A stretch of DNA of 64,000 bases from Sebastes aleutianus (lineage: Eukaryota > Chordata > Actinopteri > Perciformes > Sebastidae), in contig CAKAKS010000062.1 in NCBI GenBank assembly GCA_916700875.1, positions 19,538,126 through 19,602,125 of the forward strand. The letters run 5' to 3'. The position numbers were made by a program, and so were the translations under genes. How positions within the stretch are numbered: the first letter of the stretch is position 1; the number at the start of each line of letters is the position of its first letter. The notes beneath the pieces were generated by a model that worked only from the letters and a program-made list of their open reading frames with translations, had not been told where the DNA came from and did no database searches. Below, piece after piece: positions 49,067-62,533 of the stretch.

Positions 49067-50047
49067 AAGTTAACTTAAACCTCATCATGAACAGACCCCA
49101 CCTGGCTCAACTTCCTGAATTTGTTCGTCATTCACCCCATGCAACGTTTGTGATCAACGCATGAACTCCGGGTTGTGAAACAACTGGAACTTTGGAGCAG
49201 CGCCCCTTTCACTGTTCCTCCTCCTGTGCCTTCCTTTTTTTTTGTCTCTCCCCTGACTGTCCCCCCTCCTTCCCCTGCCAACTCCCCCCAAACTCTGAGC
49301 TCCTCCTCTGCTGAAAAGACACATTTCCTCATTACTAAATCAAAATGCTGCTCGGCAAACAGATGTTGTGAGAGGCCCAACATGTGGATTCAGTGACATA
49401 AATTAACAAGTTGGTCGTGAGAAAACATGAACTTCACGTTCCATTTTTCATCCAATCAATGAAACCACCTCTCTCGCATTGCTCTTTAAAGTGGTGACAG
49501 TGAGAAACTACCGTACAGATGTAGCACGAGCTTCTCATGACATAAAACAAAACTAAAGTTTCCCACACTCATTGTGGAAATATCAGTTAGTTGGCTTTTG
49601 AAACAGCTGGTCAGCTCTGACTAATAACTCCTTCTTTCTTTATTAATTAACCCAAACATGAAATCATGGCTGTCTGCACAGCACACCCTGCAGAGTCATG
49701 ATTACATCCACCCCAAAAAGCTAAGCCCTAAATGTTTACTTATGTTTCCTATTTGGCAGAGGCAGCCCAAAAGGCAAATAAATCACATGCTGTGAGCTGG
49801 CCAGGCCTTCGACTGTGAGAAACTGAGACTAAAAAGCAGAACAAGAGTTAAAGAGTAAAGGGTTTTCAGATGTGAGTCCAGCCCAGCTTGGGTGTGCTCC
49901 CTTTTATTTGGGAGAATGGAGAGGACAATCTTTGTTGCCTCCACCCCTTTAAAAAAAGGAAGAAAAACCTAAAGAAGCGTGTGTTGGAGAGAGGAAGAGC
50001 TGCTGCCAAGGCGCAGGGCCGTCAGACAGATCTTCGCAGAACATCTG

Positions 50048-50062
50048 GTAACCGCGGGTAAC
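50048..50062. promoter_or_regulatory. X-box (RFX-type) motif upstream of RAMP2
   Basis: GTAACC, spacer GCG, GGTAAC exactly fits the RFX X-box pattern GTNRCC-N(0-3)-RGYAAC. A second, imperfect copy (GTAACC GAA GGTTAC) follows at 50079-50093 within a direct repeat of ACATCTGGTAACCG. Both lie 125-170 bp before the RAMP2 ATG. RFX binding is inferred from motif only. Confidence 0.4.
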
Positions 50063-50216
50063 ACTGTTTGGACATCTGGTAACCGAAGGTTACACCGCGT
50101 CTCTTCCATCCTGTCGGGTTTCCTGTTATGCCTCGCTGTACACAGTCTGAGAAGTTTAGCTTTATTATACATGGTTACCGGTCGGGGAAAACGCACCTTT
50201 ATTCATTTTTTCTGAC

Positions 50217-51227
50217 ATGAAGGGAGCACTTGGTTTCATTGGGGTATTCCTCTCCTTTCTCTGCGGTGAGTGTGTGGTCTCCCTTCTACAGCTGCAAATG
50301 CAGCTGCCTCAGTGCTAGACATGTGAAAGAACTCATGAGCTACAATAGACTGAAATACTCTTTGCATTGAAATTTGCTAGGATGTACGTATGTATTTGAT
50401 TATTTAATGAACTGAATTAGAAAGGCCTTACATGTCAGATTTAAAGAGGGGGCTGCTTGATGTAAAGTTTTTGATCTAAAAATCAAATTTTTCTCTGTTT
50501 TAGATGACACTCATGGAGAGTCTACCTTCCTATCATTTGGTAAGGGACACAACTTTATTACCTTATAGATAGTCATACAACCTTATTTCACTCTGTAAAC
50601 AAAGAATTTAATGGAAAATCATTTGAAAATGTCCAACACATCTTTATTATTTTCTAATCCGTCTCTTTTCATCTTTCTTTTTTTAACTCTTTAATTCATG
50701 CAGCTTGTGGGAATAATACTCATAAATGTCCGACCTATTGCAGCGTCTGTAATGAGTTTTATGGTGCACCAACAATGGTTTGCCTCTCCAACCTGCTTGA
50801 CCTTATTTGTCTCCCCAAATTTGATGACGCAATGACATCACTAAACAGCTCTGACTGGTGCAGTTGGAGCAATGTGAGCAGGTAAGCAGCGTGTTTATAT
50901 ATTTGCAGTTAATTCTTTATAATATTGTTAAATATTTGCTAACCATCTTCTGCACACTCTCTGTCTCCACACTGCAGTTTGTACAGTAACCTCAGCCTTT
51001 GCACGGAGGAGATATCTGACTGTCTGTTGATCCCGTGGCCCAACACGCTGGTGGAACAGATCTTTGTCGACATTCACTCCACGTTTTTCAAGGATTGTCC
51101 CACAGAGGAGCTAAGAGACCCGGCGCCAATGATTGTCTTTGCTTTGGTGATAACTCCCATCTGCCTAATCCCTATCATGGTTAGCCTGGTGGTGCTCAAG
51201 ACCAAGAACGGGGATGGCAGCTCCTGA
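50217..51227 (+). CDS. ramp2: RAMP2: receptor activity-modifying protein 2
   Basis: Single-pass accessory protein that carries the calcitonin-receptor-like receptor to the cell surface and sets its specificity towards adrenomedullin. Exons 50217-50265, 50504-50539, 50704-50881 and 50978-51227 sum to 513 nt, 170 codons plus TGA, with GT-AG introns. Seen: a short signal peptide (about 1-16), a cysteine-bearing ectodomain with the family motif DWCSW (79-83), cysteines at 96, 103 and 128 matching the conserved late ectodomain cysteines, a TM helix (139-161, with the RAMP2-like ITPICLIPIM) and a nine-residue cytosolic tail. Four N-glycosylation sites (32, 76, 85, 92). Exon 3 has extra cysteines (30, 37, 41, 44, 55, 64) compared with mammalian RAMP2. 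Position next to EZH1 supports orthology. Alternative upstream exons may exist (see 47894-49066). Confidence 0.93.
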
Positions 51228-53000
51228 AAATCTTGGCTCTGCTCACAACCACCAAGAATATTATATTTTTGATCTGCGCTCTCCCTCCTTTCCCAACCTG
51301 AGGACTACAGCTTGTCTACACATACACCGCAGCTGCGTTTTCATCTCACCAGTGACCTTGCAGAGGACTGAGATATCAGCCAGAGAGGAAGAGAAGATGA
51401 CACTGATGTAGAGGGAATGTCATAATCAGTGGCATCACTATGATCAATAACAACCTCCCAGATGCTAGCAGAGACACACTGTGACAAAATCTATGTTATT
51501 ATATAAAATCCTGAAGCTACCATACTGTGACAAAAGTTTTGTTTTCAACCACCCCACTCGAGATCTGAGCATTTATCTATTGGTCACATCCAGTTTGCAC
51601 ACACTATTCAGAAAACAGAGCTTGATTGTTTTTTTTTTACTGGAGAACCCAGTGTTCAGGGTTATGGTGACAAAAGCTCTGGAGCTTGCAAAAGTAAAGT
51701 AAAAAATGTATTTGTGTTGACTCTCCTTAATATGTTGGACAGCAGTTGTGTTGATAAAAGACAAGGTAATTTTTATTACTGAGCTCCTGAATTCTTCTAT
51801 TGCAATTTTCTTTTTGCTGCCACTCAAATTTAAAGGGGACATATCATGAAAAACTCACTTTTTCAGTGCTTGTGCTCATACATTTAGGAATCTGGAGTGC
51901 CTACCAACCCACAAACTGTGAAATAAGACAACCCAGTTAACTACCTTTGCAAAGGTGCACCATATTTTTCTCTCAAGCCAATCAGAGCAGCTTTTTCAGA
52001 AGGGGGTCTTAAAGAGACAGGCGCTAAAACGGAGCGTTTCAGACAGAGGGTGAATACAGGTATATTCAGACAGAGAAAAATAATGTGTTTTTTGAACTTT
52101 AAATCATGTAAACATGTTCCAGTAGAATTCCAAAATACAAGTATGAACCTGAAAAAGAGCATGATATGTCTCCTTTAACTCTGCTTGAGCCACTTACTCG
52201 ACAATATACAGTATGTATGCAAGAGGACAAGCGCAGCCTAAACTAATTGGATACAGGTATGTGTCCATGTTTGATGTATGAAAAGGGTCCTCTTATGTGT
52301 AAAGAAAGGACAGGGAAACGAGTGTAGTGTGATGCATGGATCTCGTTATGTGAGCCATGGCGTATGTAAGGTTTGAGGTCAGAGGTTACAGATGGGACAC
52401 AATGAGTGGGTACGCCCAGAAAGTGAGATTTCTTTCCTGCTATTGTCTATTTTTGTAAGAAATCCTTCAGTTCTTTCTCCTGTCCAAACAACGACAATCC
52501 TCATGATCACATGATGAGTTAATTGAAGCAAAGTTTATCTAACATCTCCATCAGTTCAGACAAAAAGACGCAGTATAGCGATAAACACTGAGCAACGACA
52601 CAAAGATAAAAGTGTTATCTTTCAGCTTAATCATGATAATGTGGTTATGTATTGTTCAGTTTTGAATGACGATAAAGCCATTGTAAGTGCTTTCAGATTT
52701 GGATCAAAATGTGTATTTATATACTGTGTTATATTTCTGCCATTGTCAGGACTTACTGTACTATCTGAGAGAGCACATTCTGCTCGCTCTCACACCATTT
52801 ACTGTATGTATTTTAATATGCTTTTTTAAAATATATTTTATACTATTAAATCTACAGTTGGATTGTTGGCTGTTGCTTATTTATACTTATCTAGACTGTC
52901 GGATAAAGGAAAACCATCAAAACCGTTTCTTTCTCAGCCAATTATAACATGAAAGAAGCAGCTGGTGTTCACTGGGATACATTAACAGAGTTGCAGCATC
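51228..53000 (+). other. RAMP2 3' UTR and downstream DNA
   Basis: No AATAAA is seen soon after the stop. The closest plausible signal is ATTAAA at about 52845, followed by GT-rich sequence. A TTAA-bounded MITE at 51830-52178 would then lie inside the 3' UTR. The transcript end is uncertain. Confidence 0.35.
51830..52178. mobile_element. TTAA-bounded MITE with GGGGACATATCATG ends
   Basis: The left TTAAAGGGGACATATCATG is mirrored by CATGATATGTCTCCTTTAA at the right (19 bp, one mismatch). Its interior shares AATACAAGTATGAACC with the element at 30101-30517, which suggests related families. Non-coding. Confidence 0.85.
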
Positions 53001-56000
53001 AATCTAGCAAAAGTACCCTTTAACCTTTGTCAGTATTTGATTAAACACCCCTCTCCCCTGAGTGCAGTGCAGATGGCATTGCTTTGGGCCTCAGGTAGTG
53101 TTTCACTGTATCTTCAGTGTATTGTGGTGCAGTTGCTATGCTGCGCAACTGCTGATGTAGTGAAGGAAGCAGTGACAGCAGTCATGTATCACACCCTCAT
53201 CTGGCAAACACAGCACTGCAGGGTGGGCCCTGTGTGTGTGCGTCTGGCAGGGCTGGGTGGGAAAGTGTGTTTGGTGACCTTCTTCCTCTCTAGATGTCCG
53301 GTCATCCTCGTCCCCACCCCCCCCTTCTGATCTCATCCAATTCTGTGTTACTCCTTATTGTTATACAGTAAGCCAGAAACCAGTTCTGAGGCCATTAGAC
53401 AAAATGTGATTGTGAGAACAATCATAATGTATTAGTCACATTACATCAATTGTTTCAGCGAACAATATGTTTGTGTGTTCAGTACACAAGTCAAATACCC
53501 ATGGTCAATTTACAGTGTATGAGTTTGTGTTCAGGCAGGAAACTCTGCTCTCTAGTGGTTTTATGTGATACCGTGACAGACTGCTTTGTGATTCAGGAGC
53601 ACCAACATGACTCTCATCTCTAAGAAAAGTAAAATGTATAAAAAAGGTTAACTCAAAATGTCCTGTCTTTTTTTCTTGAACAACTGTATCCCCATAACCA
53701 TATATGACCTGCTGCTGTTTATCTTTGTGTGCAGAAAAATAGCTTATCTGTATATACTGTATGTGTAAATGTGTAGTCTATTAGTCTAACTGTCATTAGA
53801 GGTTACTGGCGAACCAGAACTTTATCCAGCGATATCTCTGTCAATTTTACTGCTAACTAAAAGATAATGGAAAGCTGAAGATCATATTGTTTGCCATTCT
53901 ATCATGAAGACAAGGGGGTGAACTTTGACCCTGAAGTAACCATGCTCCTTTTATTTGGTTTTCAGGTTTTTCTCAGGTTAAAAGCTTTTAAAAAGCACCC
54001 TTAAAAAATAAAGAGGGAACAATAACATGTCTGTGATCTTCTGACATCTGATGTAATCAGCTTGAACACGCCGTGGGAATCATTAAGAGTCATAAAATCT
54101 GTTTTCTGCAACATTTTGGAATATTTAACGCTTATTTGGTGGCCAAAACCTACATCTGTGCCAAATGTGTTGCTTTTATCGTAAAATTCACCGTTGTTGT
54201 GCTCAACTGCCCCGCTAGGATGCCTTGCATTCAGCATGGTTTGGCTGTCAGTTGAGAACTAACTTACCGAGCTACTGTATGTTCTGTAGTAGCCTATGAC
54301 AAGTCATGTCTTAGCCCGTCTTTGAAATAGACCAGGGGTTTTCAATGTCTGATGCTGAGCCCCCTCTGACTAAATCGAGACAATTGCAACCCCCCAACCC
54401 AGGAGGTACGTTTCCATGGAGAGAGTGAGTTAGCTGGGCTATAACCCATTAACTATAAGCCATTAAAAGTATGCCGAATTAGCAAATAGCAGTTACCGTT
54501 TGTAATGTACCCATGGATGTATAGACGACTACCACTGGATTACTTTGATTCTGTAGAAAACCTAAAAACGTGCTGATTCTCAGGCAAGTATCTTGAGTTT
54601 TAAAAGGTGCTAAATGCAAGATTGGGAGCATTTCTATTGCCTCCGCACAGCTCTGAACATGGTGACGGCTGCTAGCAGGAATCCTTCTAGGGAGTACATG
54701 AGGCCAATAGGTTATTGTCCTGTCCCTCAGCAATGCCACAGCCGCCTCAACTTGTACTGTATATAAATCAGCTGATCTGAACACAAACCCATGGGCCTCA
54801 GTTTCAATGATCTTAGCTGACACTGAAGTGGGATCATGACTTGATGCTGTCGGGTTGGAGTTGCTCTCTGAAATGGACCAGGGATCATGACTGCATTCCT
54901 CCAGATATATTTTGTTATGTAAAGTCTAAAAGAGAGTAGATTCGCGTCAGGGTGTGGTATCGCCCTGTCTAGGTTTCTTTCACAACAATGACCGCTTGTT
55001 TGTACCCCGTCTGAAACCAGAAATCAACACTGATTTATTTGTCACATAACTTCCGTACTTAAGTTATGCCACTTCCAGAGTTATTTTAACCCAAACCACC
55101 ATCTTTTCCTAAACCTAACTAAGTAATTTTGTTGCCTAAACCTAACCAAGTTGTTTTCTGTGAGACAAAAATGAGCGGAAATTGTTTTGGACATTGGTAG
55201 GAAAAAGCACGAAAACTGAGGAATAACTTTTCGTAAGATATCAGACAAACCGTTGTATGAGGATATGTAACGTATATGGCACACCCATGGATACATAGAT
55301 ATACTGTATATTTCTAGAAGTGATACAGAAACTGTGTTTTCAGGAGATACAAGAGACCTTCCTCTCTCTGCTGTAGTGATCACACCCAAGAGCCGCAGCT
55401 GCGTCTCCAGTTGCAGGTCTTGGCTCTGGAGCCTCTGCCGGGGCCTCTGAGTCTCCTCACCGTGGGAGCTGGTGACTGTTACGTCCCGGAGATCTGGCAG
55501 AGTGGCTGCAAGGACAGCGGGTAAGGGCATCTGTACATCAACCGCTGGTACCTTTGGCAGACTTAGTAGTGTGGCTGGCTGGGGACTTTGGCTGAAATAA
55601 CAGAGGTGGCTGACGGTGTCAGCCTCACTGCTTCATATGAAGGAGCATTCATCAGCAGCATCAATGACGACAGCTGGTCAACCTCCAGGTGGCCAGAGAA
55701 AGTCAGCTTCCTGGAGTCTATGCCAAGTTATTGATGAGTTATTGATATCTCGTCGGTTTTATAGATGTTTTTATTCATAAAAATCTGTTTGCATTAGACG
55801 TTGTTCACGCCGACTAGTTTATTAGAACACATGCTGAAGTTTTGCCAGACTTGGTGAAAATTAAAAGATTGCACCCATCGATGCGAGTCATTCAGTGTGA
55901 CACGAGTAATTACTTTGCTGTGTGAGATCCAGGCAGCTGAGCTGGCGCTGCTGTGTCAGAGCTGACCCTACAGCTGGATGACACCGAGCTGGCAGCAGAT

Positions 56001-58383
56001 GACTGTACGTTCAAGTAGGTTTGACATCAGAACTGCTGCTGCTCGATCAGTCAGAATAAACTACAGAGAAATACAGAGCATGAACAACCATGTTCCACTG
56101 CCAGCTGAAAATTTGAGTGACAAGAGGCAGAAATATACTTCAGCTCTTCAACGATGGTGGAATAGGAGCAGGGCATGCACCGACCTGTGAAGGTCAACAT
56201 CAAAGGTGCCAAATTGCAAAGGTGCATTTCTATTGCCTCCGCACGGCTATCAATATGGCGACAGCTGAGGCGAAAATCTGAATCAAGAGATTAAAACAAT
56301 GCATTGACAGGTGTTGCCGGCTCTGGGAGTTCACCTAAAAGCTGCCATTGGTGACAACAGAGAACAAAATCAACAGCAAACTAATCACGTACTGAATAGG
56401 ATTAATTTACCAGTATTAAAGAAAGGGTAGGTAATGTATTTTATAAACCTGTTTTGTTAAATTTGTTGGAATTCTCATTACATCCCGACAGCAATCAATA
56501 AATCAAATGCTCTGTGGCTGTCAAAGGACTGTAATAAACTCGTTGACACAACAACATTCTCACTTCCAACTCGTCAAATACCCCCCCTTGGTCAGTGCCT
56601 CTCGGCATCGGATACCGACGCACTAGGTTTCTCACTCCTCTTGCGTTACTTTTGGACGTGTCAGGGACGGCGTGTCAATGTACGCTTGTTACATGCATAG
56701 TGTCCTTTCAAAATAAACTTCAGTTTTCACAGGAAGCTAGTTTAGGGCTGGTTTAGGCCACACAACCACTTAGTAAGGGTTAGGAAACGATGGTGGTTGT
56801 TGTTAACTTCACTGAGTAACGACTCACGTGACTCATGGGACTAACAATACTAACGAGTCATGTCACAAATGACTGACGTGACAAAATAAGTAAATGTTTA
56901 CCATTCTTTGGAGGGAGGCCTGAAGGGACGGACTGTCAGTGTTGCAGACTTGGTGACTTTCTCACTAGTTTGTGTGACTTTCGGAGCTAGTGCTGCTAAC
57001 TACTGTCATTGGAAAAGAGTTGGCAATACTGCGCTCGGTTTTTCGGTTGGATAATTTCAATATCTAGCATACTCTTGCTAGTTTCTCCAATGCTGCCGCC
57101 CCTAGCTTTAACATACCGTATCAGGAATAGATCATCACATCACCACTGAAGACTTGAATCTAGGCTTGTAGACACTCGGAATTGTGGAAAGTCTCTCGAA
57201 AGTAATTTACTCATGGATAATTTAAATTTGTACTAACCCATTTTGTCACAACTTGGAGGCAGCGTAAATGAGCTGTGAACACAAAACTGACACATTATCA
57301 CATATCAAGTATAATGTGAACTTGTTAGCACACGGTTGCCTTGCAGAAAGAGCAACATTTGCATTCATTTGGAGTTTTGTTTCTGGCCACTTGAAGAATG
57401 TAAATAATGTAAATCCAATATTTACTCTCTTTTAGCTTTGTTTTTTTTTGTCTCCGCTAACGCTTGAGGCAAACCTGACTCTTTAGCTGCTAAATGCTCC
57501 ACTATATTTACCAGCTAGTCCCCGACTTAGTCTGTTTGCTGTTTGGTAATGAGCGAGCAGCATAAATCAAGATTTAAGTGCTTCTTTTGGATGAAAACAG
57601 CTGAAAACAATGCTATGAGAGTAGTAGTTAGTATTATTATCTTGTATTTTCAAAAGAAAAAAAACAACAAGGAGAGCTCAATTTCTATGAAATATAGGTG
57701 ACGATCACTGCTCATGTACTTTAGTTTACATACTTTAACTTAGTGTGTACCCTGGACAAATGAAAAAGTCTTAAAGTAATTTGGGGTTAAAGAACACTGT
57801 AGGGGTGATAACATAAATGCCAAAAACATTTTGATGGTTTAATACAAGTTAGGAAATGGAATTGGTTTGTGACATTTTAAAACAATATTTATTACAGCCT
57901 TAGAGGCATCAAAAGAAGAAGCATCATGGCATGTCAGCTTCTTGTAATAAGAATAAGAGTACTGTAGAGAACACTGAGTGTCCTCCCTCAGGTTATCTGT
58001 ATTGTTACATGATACACATCTGCATGATGAGAAGTTGCAAAATAACAAGCTAACATGATGAGACAATTTCCAAAGCCTGCTGGTAATAACATGACCTTCG
58101 ACCTTCACATCTCATACAAAGGAATTATGAACAGTCTGCGAAATATGACCCGCAGAAAAAACAAAACAAATATGCAGAATAATGCAACTCCAGCTTATCT
58201 TAAAAAAACTATATTTGACTTTATTGTTTTACCCTCTAGCGGGGAACCTGACTGAGCTTGCGGCCTGTAATTGAGCTCCGATGACGAGGTTGCTGCCTGA
58301 CACACATCAGGGCGGACACACAGTGAACTACTCAGGCTCTGCTGAATGTCAAGACCTGTTAGGAGCCAGGAATAGCAGGATTA
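53001..58383. other. Intergenic region, no recognised gene
   Basis: AT-rich DNA with several dispersed-repeat fragments: CCAGGGGTTTTCAATG-type near 54330, CTAAACCTAACTAAG units at about 55110, a CATTTCTATTGCCTCCGCAC block repeated near 54630 and 56225, and an AAAATAAACTTC element near 56710. One stretch (55345-55735) looks like decayed coding sequence and is listed separately. No spliced gene model can be supported. Confidence 0.6.
55363..55735 (+). pseudogene. Possible decayed coding fragment, family unknown
   Basis: One plus-strand frame reads for ~50 codons from about 55380, then meets a single stop, a further pair of stops and a second open run of ~50 codons ending in TGA near 55735. The locally higher GC content and amino-acid-like composition (for example GDCYVPEIWQSGCKDSG and EGAFISSINDDSWS) look like old coding DNA. 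I cannot name the family. It could also be chance or part of a larger repeat. Confidence 0.3.
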
Positions 58384-59070
58384 AAGGGTAACTTCAGCCT
58401 TTTTCAACCTGGACCCTACCATATTTTTGTGTCTAACTGACTAATAGTGACAACAATTTCAGAAATTGGTCCAGTATTGAGGGAAAGCGCTGTAGACGGC
58501 AGCTGTATTGGGGCAAGCTGGCACCGTCATTTACGTCCACTAAAAGTTCTTGCTTTTGCCATGACAGGCTCTGATTGTTATTATTATTAAGTGTTCAAGA
58601 ACATTATGGAAAGAGTCTCGCTCAAGGAAAAGTCTCATTGTGAAATCTCGCAAGGTGACGTGTAGCCGGAAGACAACGGTGGAATAGTGGAATACATCCA
58701 TGGTGGAAACGCGAGTGCCAGCTGGGCAGAGTTTGATGTGTTGGAGAACAGAAAACGTAGCTTAGTGTTATCTAAAAGATTTTCAATGTCATGGATGAAT
58801 ATTTAGATGATTTCGACAATGCGGATGAGGTCTTTGAATTTGATGGCAACCCGTATTTATTTGAGCCAGAGTATACGGATATTCAGATTTCACAACGAGA
58901 TTTGTCCTTGAGCGGGACACAATAACAGACAGACCGGATCAAGCGAAATGTCAGAAAAACATTTAATTTCTCTGTCGGGTCCTTTCCATAATGTTGTCAG
59001 ACACTTATAATAACAATCTGAGCCTGTCAGTGGCAAAAACAAGCACTTTTAGTGAACTTAACGTTACATT
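58384..59070. mobile_element. Dispersed element with an embedded acidic ORF
   Basis: Starts TTAAAGGGTAACTTCAGCC and then TTTTTCAACCTGGACCCTAC, a beginning I recognise from an abundant fish repeat. It contains a short acidic ORF (58791-58925), so it may derive from an autonomous parent. The right border is not clear. Confidence 0.5.
58791..58925 (+). pseudogene. 44-codon acidic ORF, remnant of an element-encoded protein
   Basis: ATG to TAA with a strikingly acidic, aromatic composition (DEYLDDFDNADEVFEFDG, then NPYLFEPEYT). From memory, similar N-termini occur on repetitive-element or P2X7-C-terminus-like proteins of fish, but I cannot verify this. It stops after 44 codons, so it is probably a truncated remnant and not a functional gene. 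Confidence 0.35.
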
Positions 59071-59187
59071 GACGCTGCTCACTTGCAGCTTGCAGCAACT
59101 GTCTGCTAATAATGATGATGTTTCTAAGGACACAAACTTTTCTACTTAAAACCATTGAACCAAGTCATTGAACACTCTGATTATCTG

Positions 59188-59546
59188 CATCCATCCATTA
59201 TCTGTAACCGCTTTTCCTATCCAGGGTCGCGGGGGGCTGGAGCCGATCCCAGCTGACATTGGGTGAAGGCGGGGTACAACCTGGACCGGTTGCCAGACTA
59301 TCACAGAGCTGACACATAAAGACAGACAACCATTCACTCTCATATTCACACCTACGGGCAATTTAGAGTCTACAATTAACCTGCATGTCTTTGGACTGTG
59401 GGAGGAAACCGGAGAACCCTGAGAAAACCCACGCTAACACGGGGAGAACATGCAAACTCCACAAAGAAGTGCCCCAAGCCAGGTTTCAACCTGCAACCCT
59501 CTTGCTGTGAGGCGACAGTGCTAACCACTGCAGCCCACACTCTGAA
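59188..59546. mobile_element. L2-type LINE 3' fragment
   Basis: Carries the hallmark words of the teleost L2/Maui tail: CCATCCATTATCTGTAACCG, GGGGCTGGAGCCGATCCCAG, CTGCATGTCTTTGGACTGTG and CACGGGGAGAACATGCAAAC. 5'-truncated, no reverse transcriptase. A more decayed relative is at 19025-19235. Confidence 0.9.
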
Positions 59547-62180
59547 TCTATACATTATATTTTACTGTCACTGTAGTATCTATAGAGACTTGCTTTGAGC
59601 AGTAAAGCTGTATACTGTGTGAGCACACTTGATATGAGAGGTGGCCTCTAGATGGCAGTCTTTGAGAGCTTATTTAGTAGTTGAAGGCACTCAAAAATGG
59701 CCCTATTCTCTTTGATGAGAGAAGAATCTGTATTGTATATTGCTGTTGATTGTATCTATGCGCATGCAGCGGTTTAGGCTGTTAAAAGAGCTGCCGTTCA
59801 CACCCAAACCTCCAGTCATTGACATTCAAATGCTTCTGTTTGGACGCACCCAGTTTGAGTAAATACACAATACAGCTCTCATGTGCTTCGGCTTCATATC
59901 AGAGCAAACAGAATGACTGAAATACAAACTTGGAAGCTGAATGTTTAATGCGGACAGATTATGATCAGACTCGTCCAGTTACTTTGCATGAGCTTTGTGT
60001 TGATCAGCAGAACCAGTTTTGTTGAGTGAGTCTGAAATATTAAAATGTTCTTGTAATTTGTTCATGCTCTGAAGAGACCCAGTCTTGATAACAGGTGTCG
60101 ATGACAACAGGGGAAGTAAATAGAGACTTCAAGTACAAAGAGAGGAGATGCATGCTGCTTGTTTGCTTCACTCTTCAGCCTTTTTCTATTCATAGCGTGA
60201 AAACTACAGTTCAACAGTGTGTTGACAAAACACAGGAAATACCAAGTGATAATGCTTTCAAAATTTAAAAGGGAGTTTCTTTGATATGGTAAAATCATGA
60301 CAGTTTTTTTCTCACCTCTGCTCATCTTGCAGTGGCTTCAGCATCACTGTTGTTTTAGTGTGATCAGCTGATTTTTTTGTCACTTCGATGGTGCACCTGC
60401 ACTCATCCACGTCCCTCTCCACTTAACATCCTGGAAGGGTTTTGACAGAAGCTTTTTACCATGACAAACTAGCTAGATTCACTCCTGTTTAGTGGTAAAT
60501 AGCATCAGTTTCCATCCACAAATGCTGAGCTTCTTAAGTTTATCTACACGGGAAAATACATTTTCCACATATCTTTTGTGTTTCCTGTTTAAGAAGTCTA
60601 ATCCCACTCTGTTCTTGAATTCAGACTTCCTAAATATGAATCATATAATGCACAAAAGACATATCCAAAATATCCATGCATGTGCAAACACATCTACTGT
60701 ACGTATACGCAGACACAAACACAAAAGCACTCCCTCACAACCACACACAGTGAACAATATAATACAAAACATGAAAGAAGACTTATTCGCAGGTATAGTA
60801 AACATAGAGGAGAGATTGAAAGAGAAAATATGAAAGGAACGTGTGCAAATTTTAAAGCTGTGACAAACAAAAGTTTCTGCTTAGTGTCCCTCATCTGTTT
60901 ATAGGGATCTTCCGATACACGCTTCAGGGATTGAGCCTAAACGGGCCTAGTTTATGCCTCTAGATTATGGATGGCTTTTATGCAAATGCAACGGTGACAG
61001 TGAGCAAAAACCTTTGATCTGGGCGTCTTTGTGGCTGAACAGTTAATGCAGCAAAAGCATCATGAATCTAATGGGAAAACAGAATCAACGAATGCAGCGT
61101 TGAGATACGGAATAAAACCGGGGGAACTTCGCCTGCGATGTAAATTAACAGCTGACACGCTGTCCTGCTTGGAATACTATATTTTCCTGAGGTTAATGTG
61201 CTGTGCCATTACTGCCAAACAAGTTGTTAGATGATGAGATAACACGTCAAGATTGTAATTTCTCCCCAGTTAAAGAATTATAAAGCCTTTAGTAGGTGTG
61301 ATGAGCTGCTGAGCAGTCACGATAATGGGGTCTCCACCTAAATGCATTCCTATACCTCATAGTAGTTCCTGCTAAGATCATAATTTAAAAAAAAAAAAGC
61401 AAATATCTATTCATTTTCTCCTTGAGTTTACTATGTGTTCTCAACAATAACCACATAACTGAAGAGATTTTAGTGTTCCCTCTGGTTATGCCAGGACGGC
61501 CAGCAATAAAAACCCTCTTTATCTCAAAATCTGAGTACAAATACTGTTCTACGGAGTCTCTTAAAAACACATTTTAATGACACAAGGTTTTATTTAGCCA
61601 AGAATTTACTGTTTGTTTTCATGTAGGTGTTCGTTGAGACATTATCTAGGATATAGTTATTATTATTTAAACTGATTTGTAGAGGTCAGTCTGCTCCGTC
61701 TCTTGTGTCCTTTCTACATTGTGCTATAGCTATAGTATAATTTATCTGCAGGTTACTTTAATAAAATAAAACAAACAGTGGAATATATTTATAGAAATAC
61801 ACTACAGAACAGGTGCACAAATATTTCATAATCATATATGTTTTGAAAAACTGTACTGAAGGTGTTAATTTTGAACAAAATGCCAACCATGTAATATCAT
61901 TTAAATATGATGCATGTTAAACCCAGCTCTATAAAGTCTTACATTTTCACATGATGTTTGGTGTACTGTAAATACAGTGTTGGCAATGATGGATATGGGT
62001 GTGTCCCTACAGTATGCTGCTCTCATATGGAGAAAAACTGCACCCTTTGTCTCTTTTACAATTTAAATTCCACTTCAAAATCTAGTTTGTATTCAAACAT
62101 TTCAATCTTAATTATCTTTTTAAGCACTTTTCTGAACTCAATCAACACACATGCACACACAAATAGCTTCAGCAGAGAGG
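59547..62180. other. Intergenic, nothing recognised
   Basis: AT-rich sequence between the L2 fragment and the actinoporin-like gene. Open frames (for example 60492-60833) have low complexity, no splice context and no recognisable domain. I see no RNA gene. Confidence 0.6.
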
Positions 62181-62533
62181 TTTATTTTATTTCTGAGATT
62201 ACAGTGTGAAGGTAAATACAGACAAGCCCTCAGTGTGTTTTATTAAGCTCTCGTCCTCCGTGAGTCATCCTTTGATTTTCATTTCTAAAGATGCCATTTT
62301 AAAACCGGATGCTATAGAAAGAGACGGAGGCTTCGGCTATAAAGGGGGAGGTTATTGCCGCCTGGATTTATAAACAAACTTAACAATGATCTTAAGCTGA
62401 TTTACTGAGGGGGTAATACACAGGGATACAGACACACGTCAGCAACAATACATCTGTTAAATCATGTTTGCCGACCGCTTCAGGTGGAGGGAGGAATTCT
62501 GTTGATGGGACTCAAACTGGTTAGGAGGGGTCT
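62181..62533 (-). other. Predicted 3' UTR of the actinoporin-like gene
   Basis: Minus-strand AATAAA signals are at 62239-62244 and, overlapping, at 62181-62191. No other exon is seen between them and the stop codon. Confidence 0.5.
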
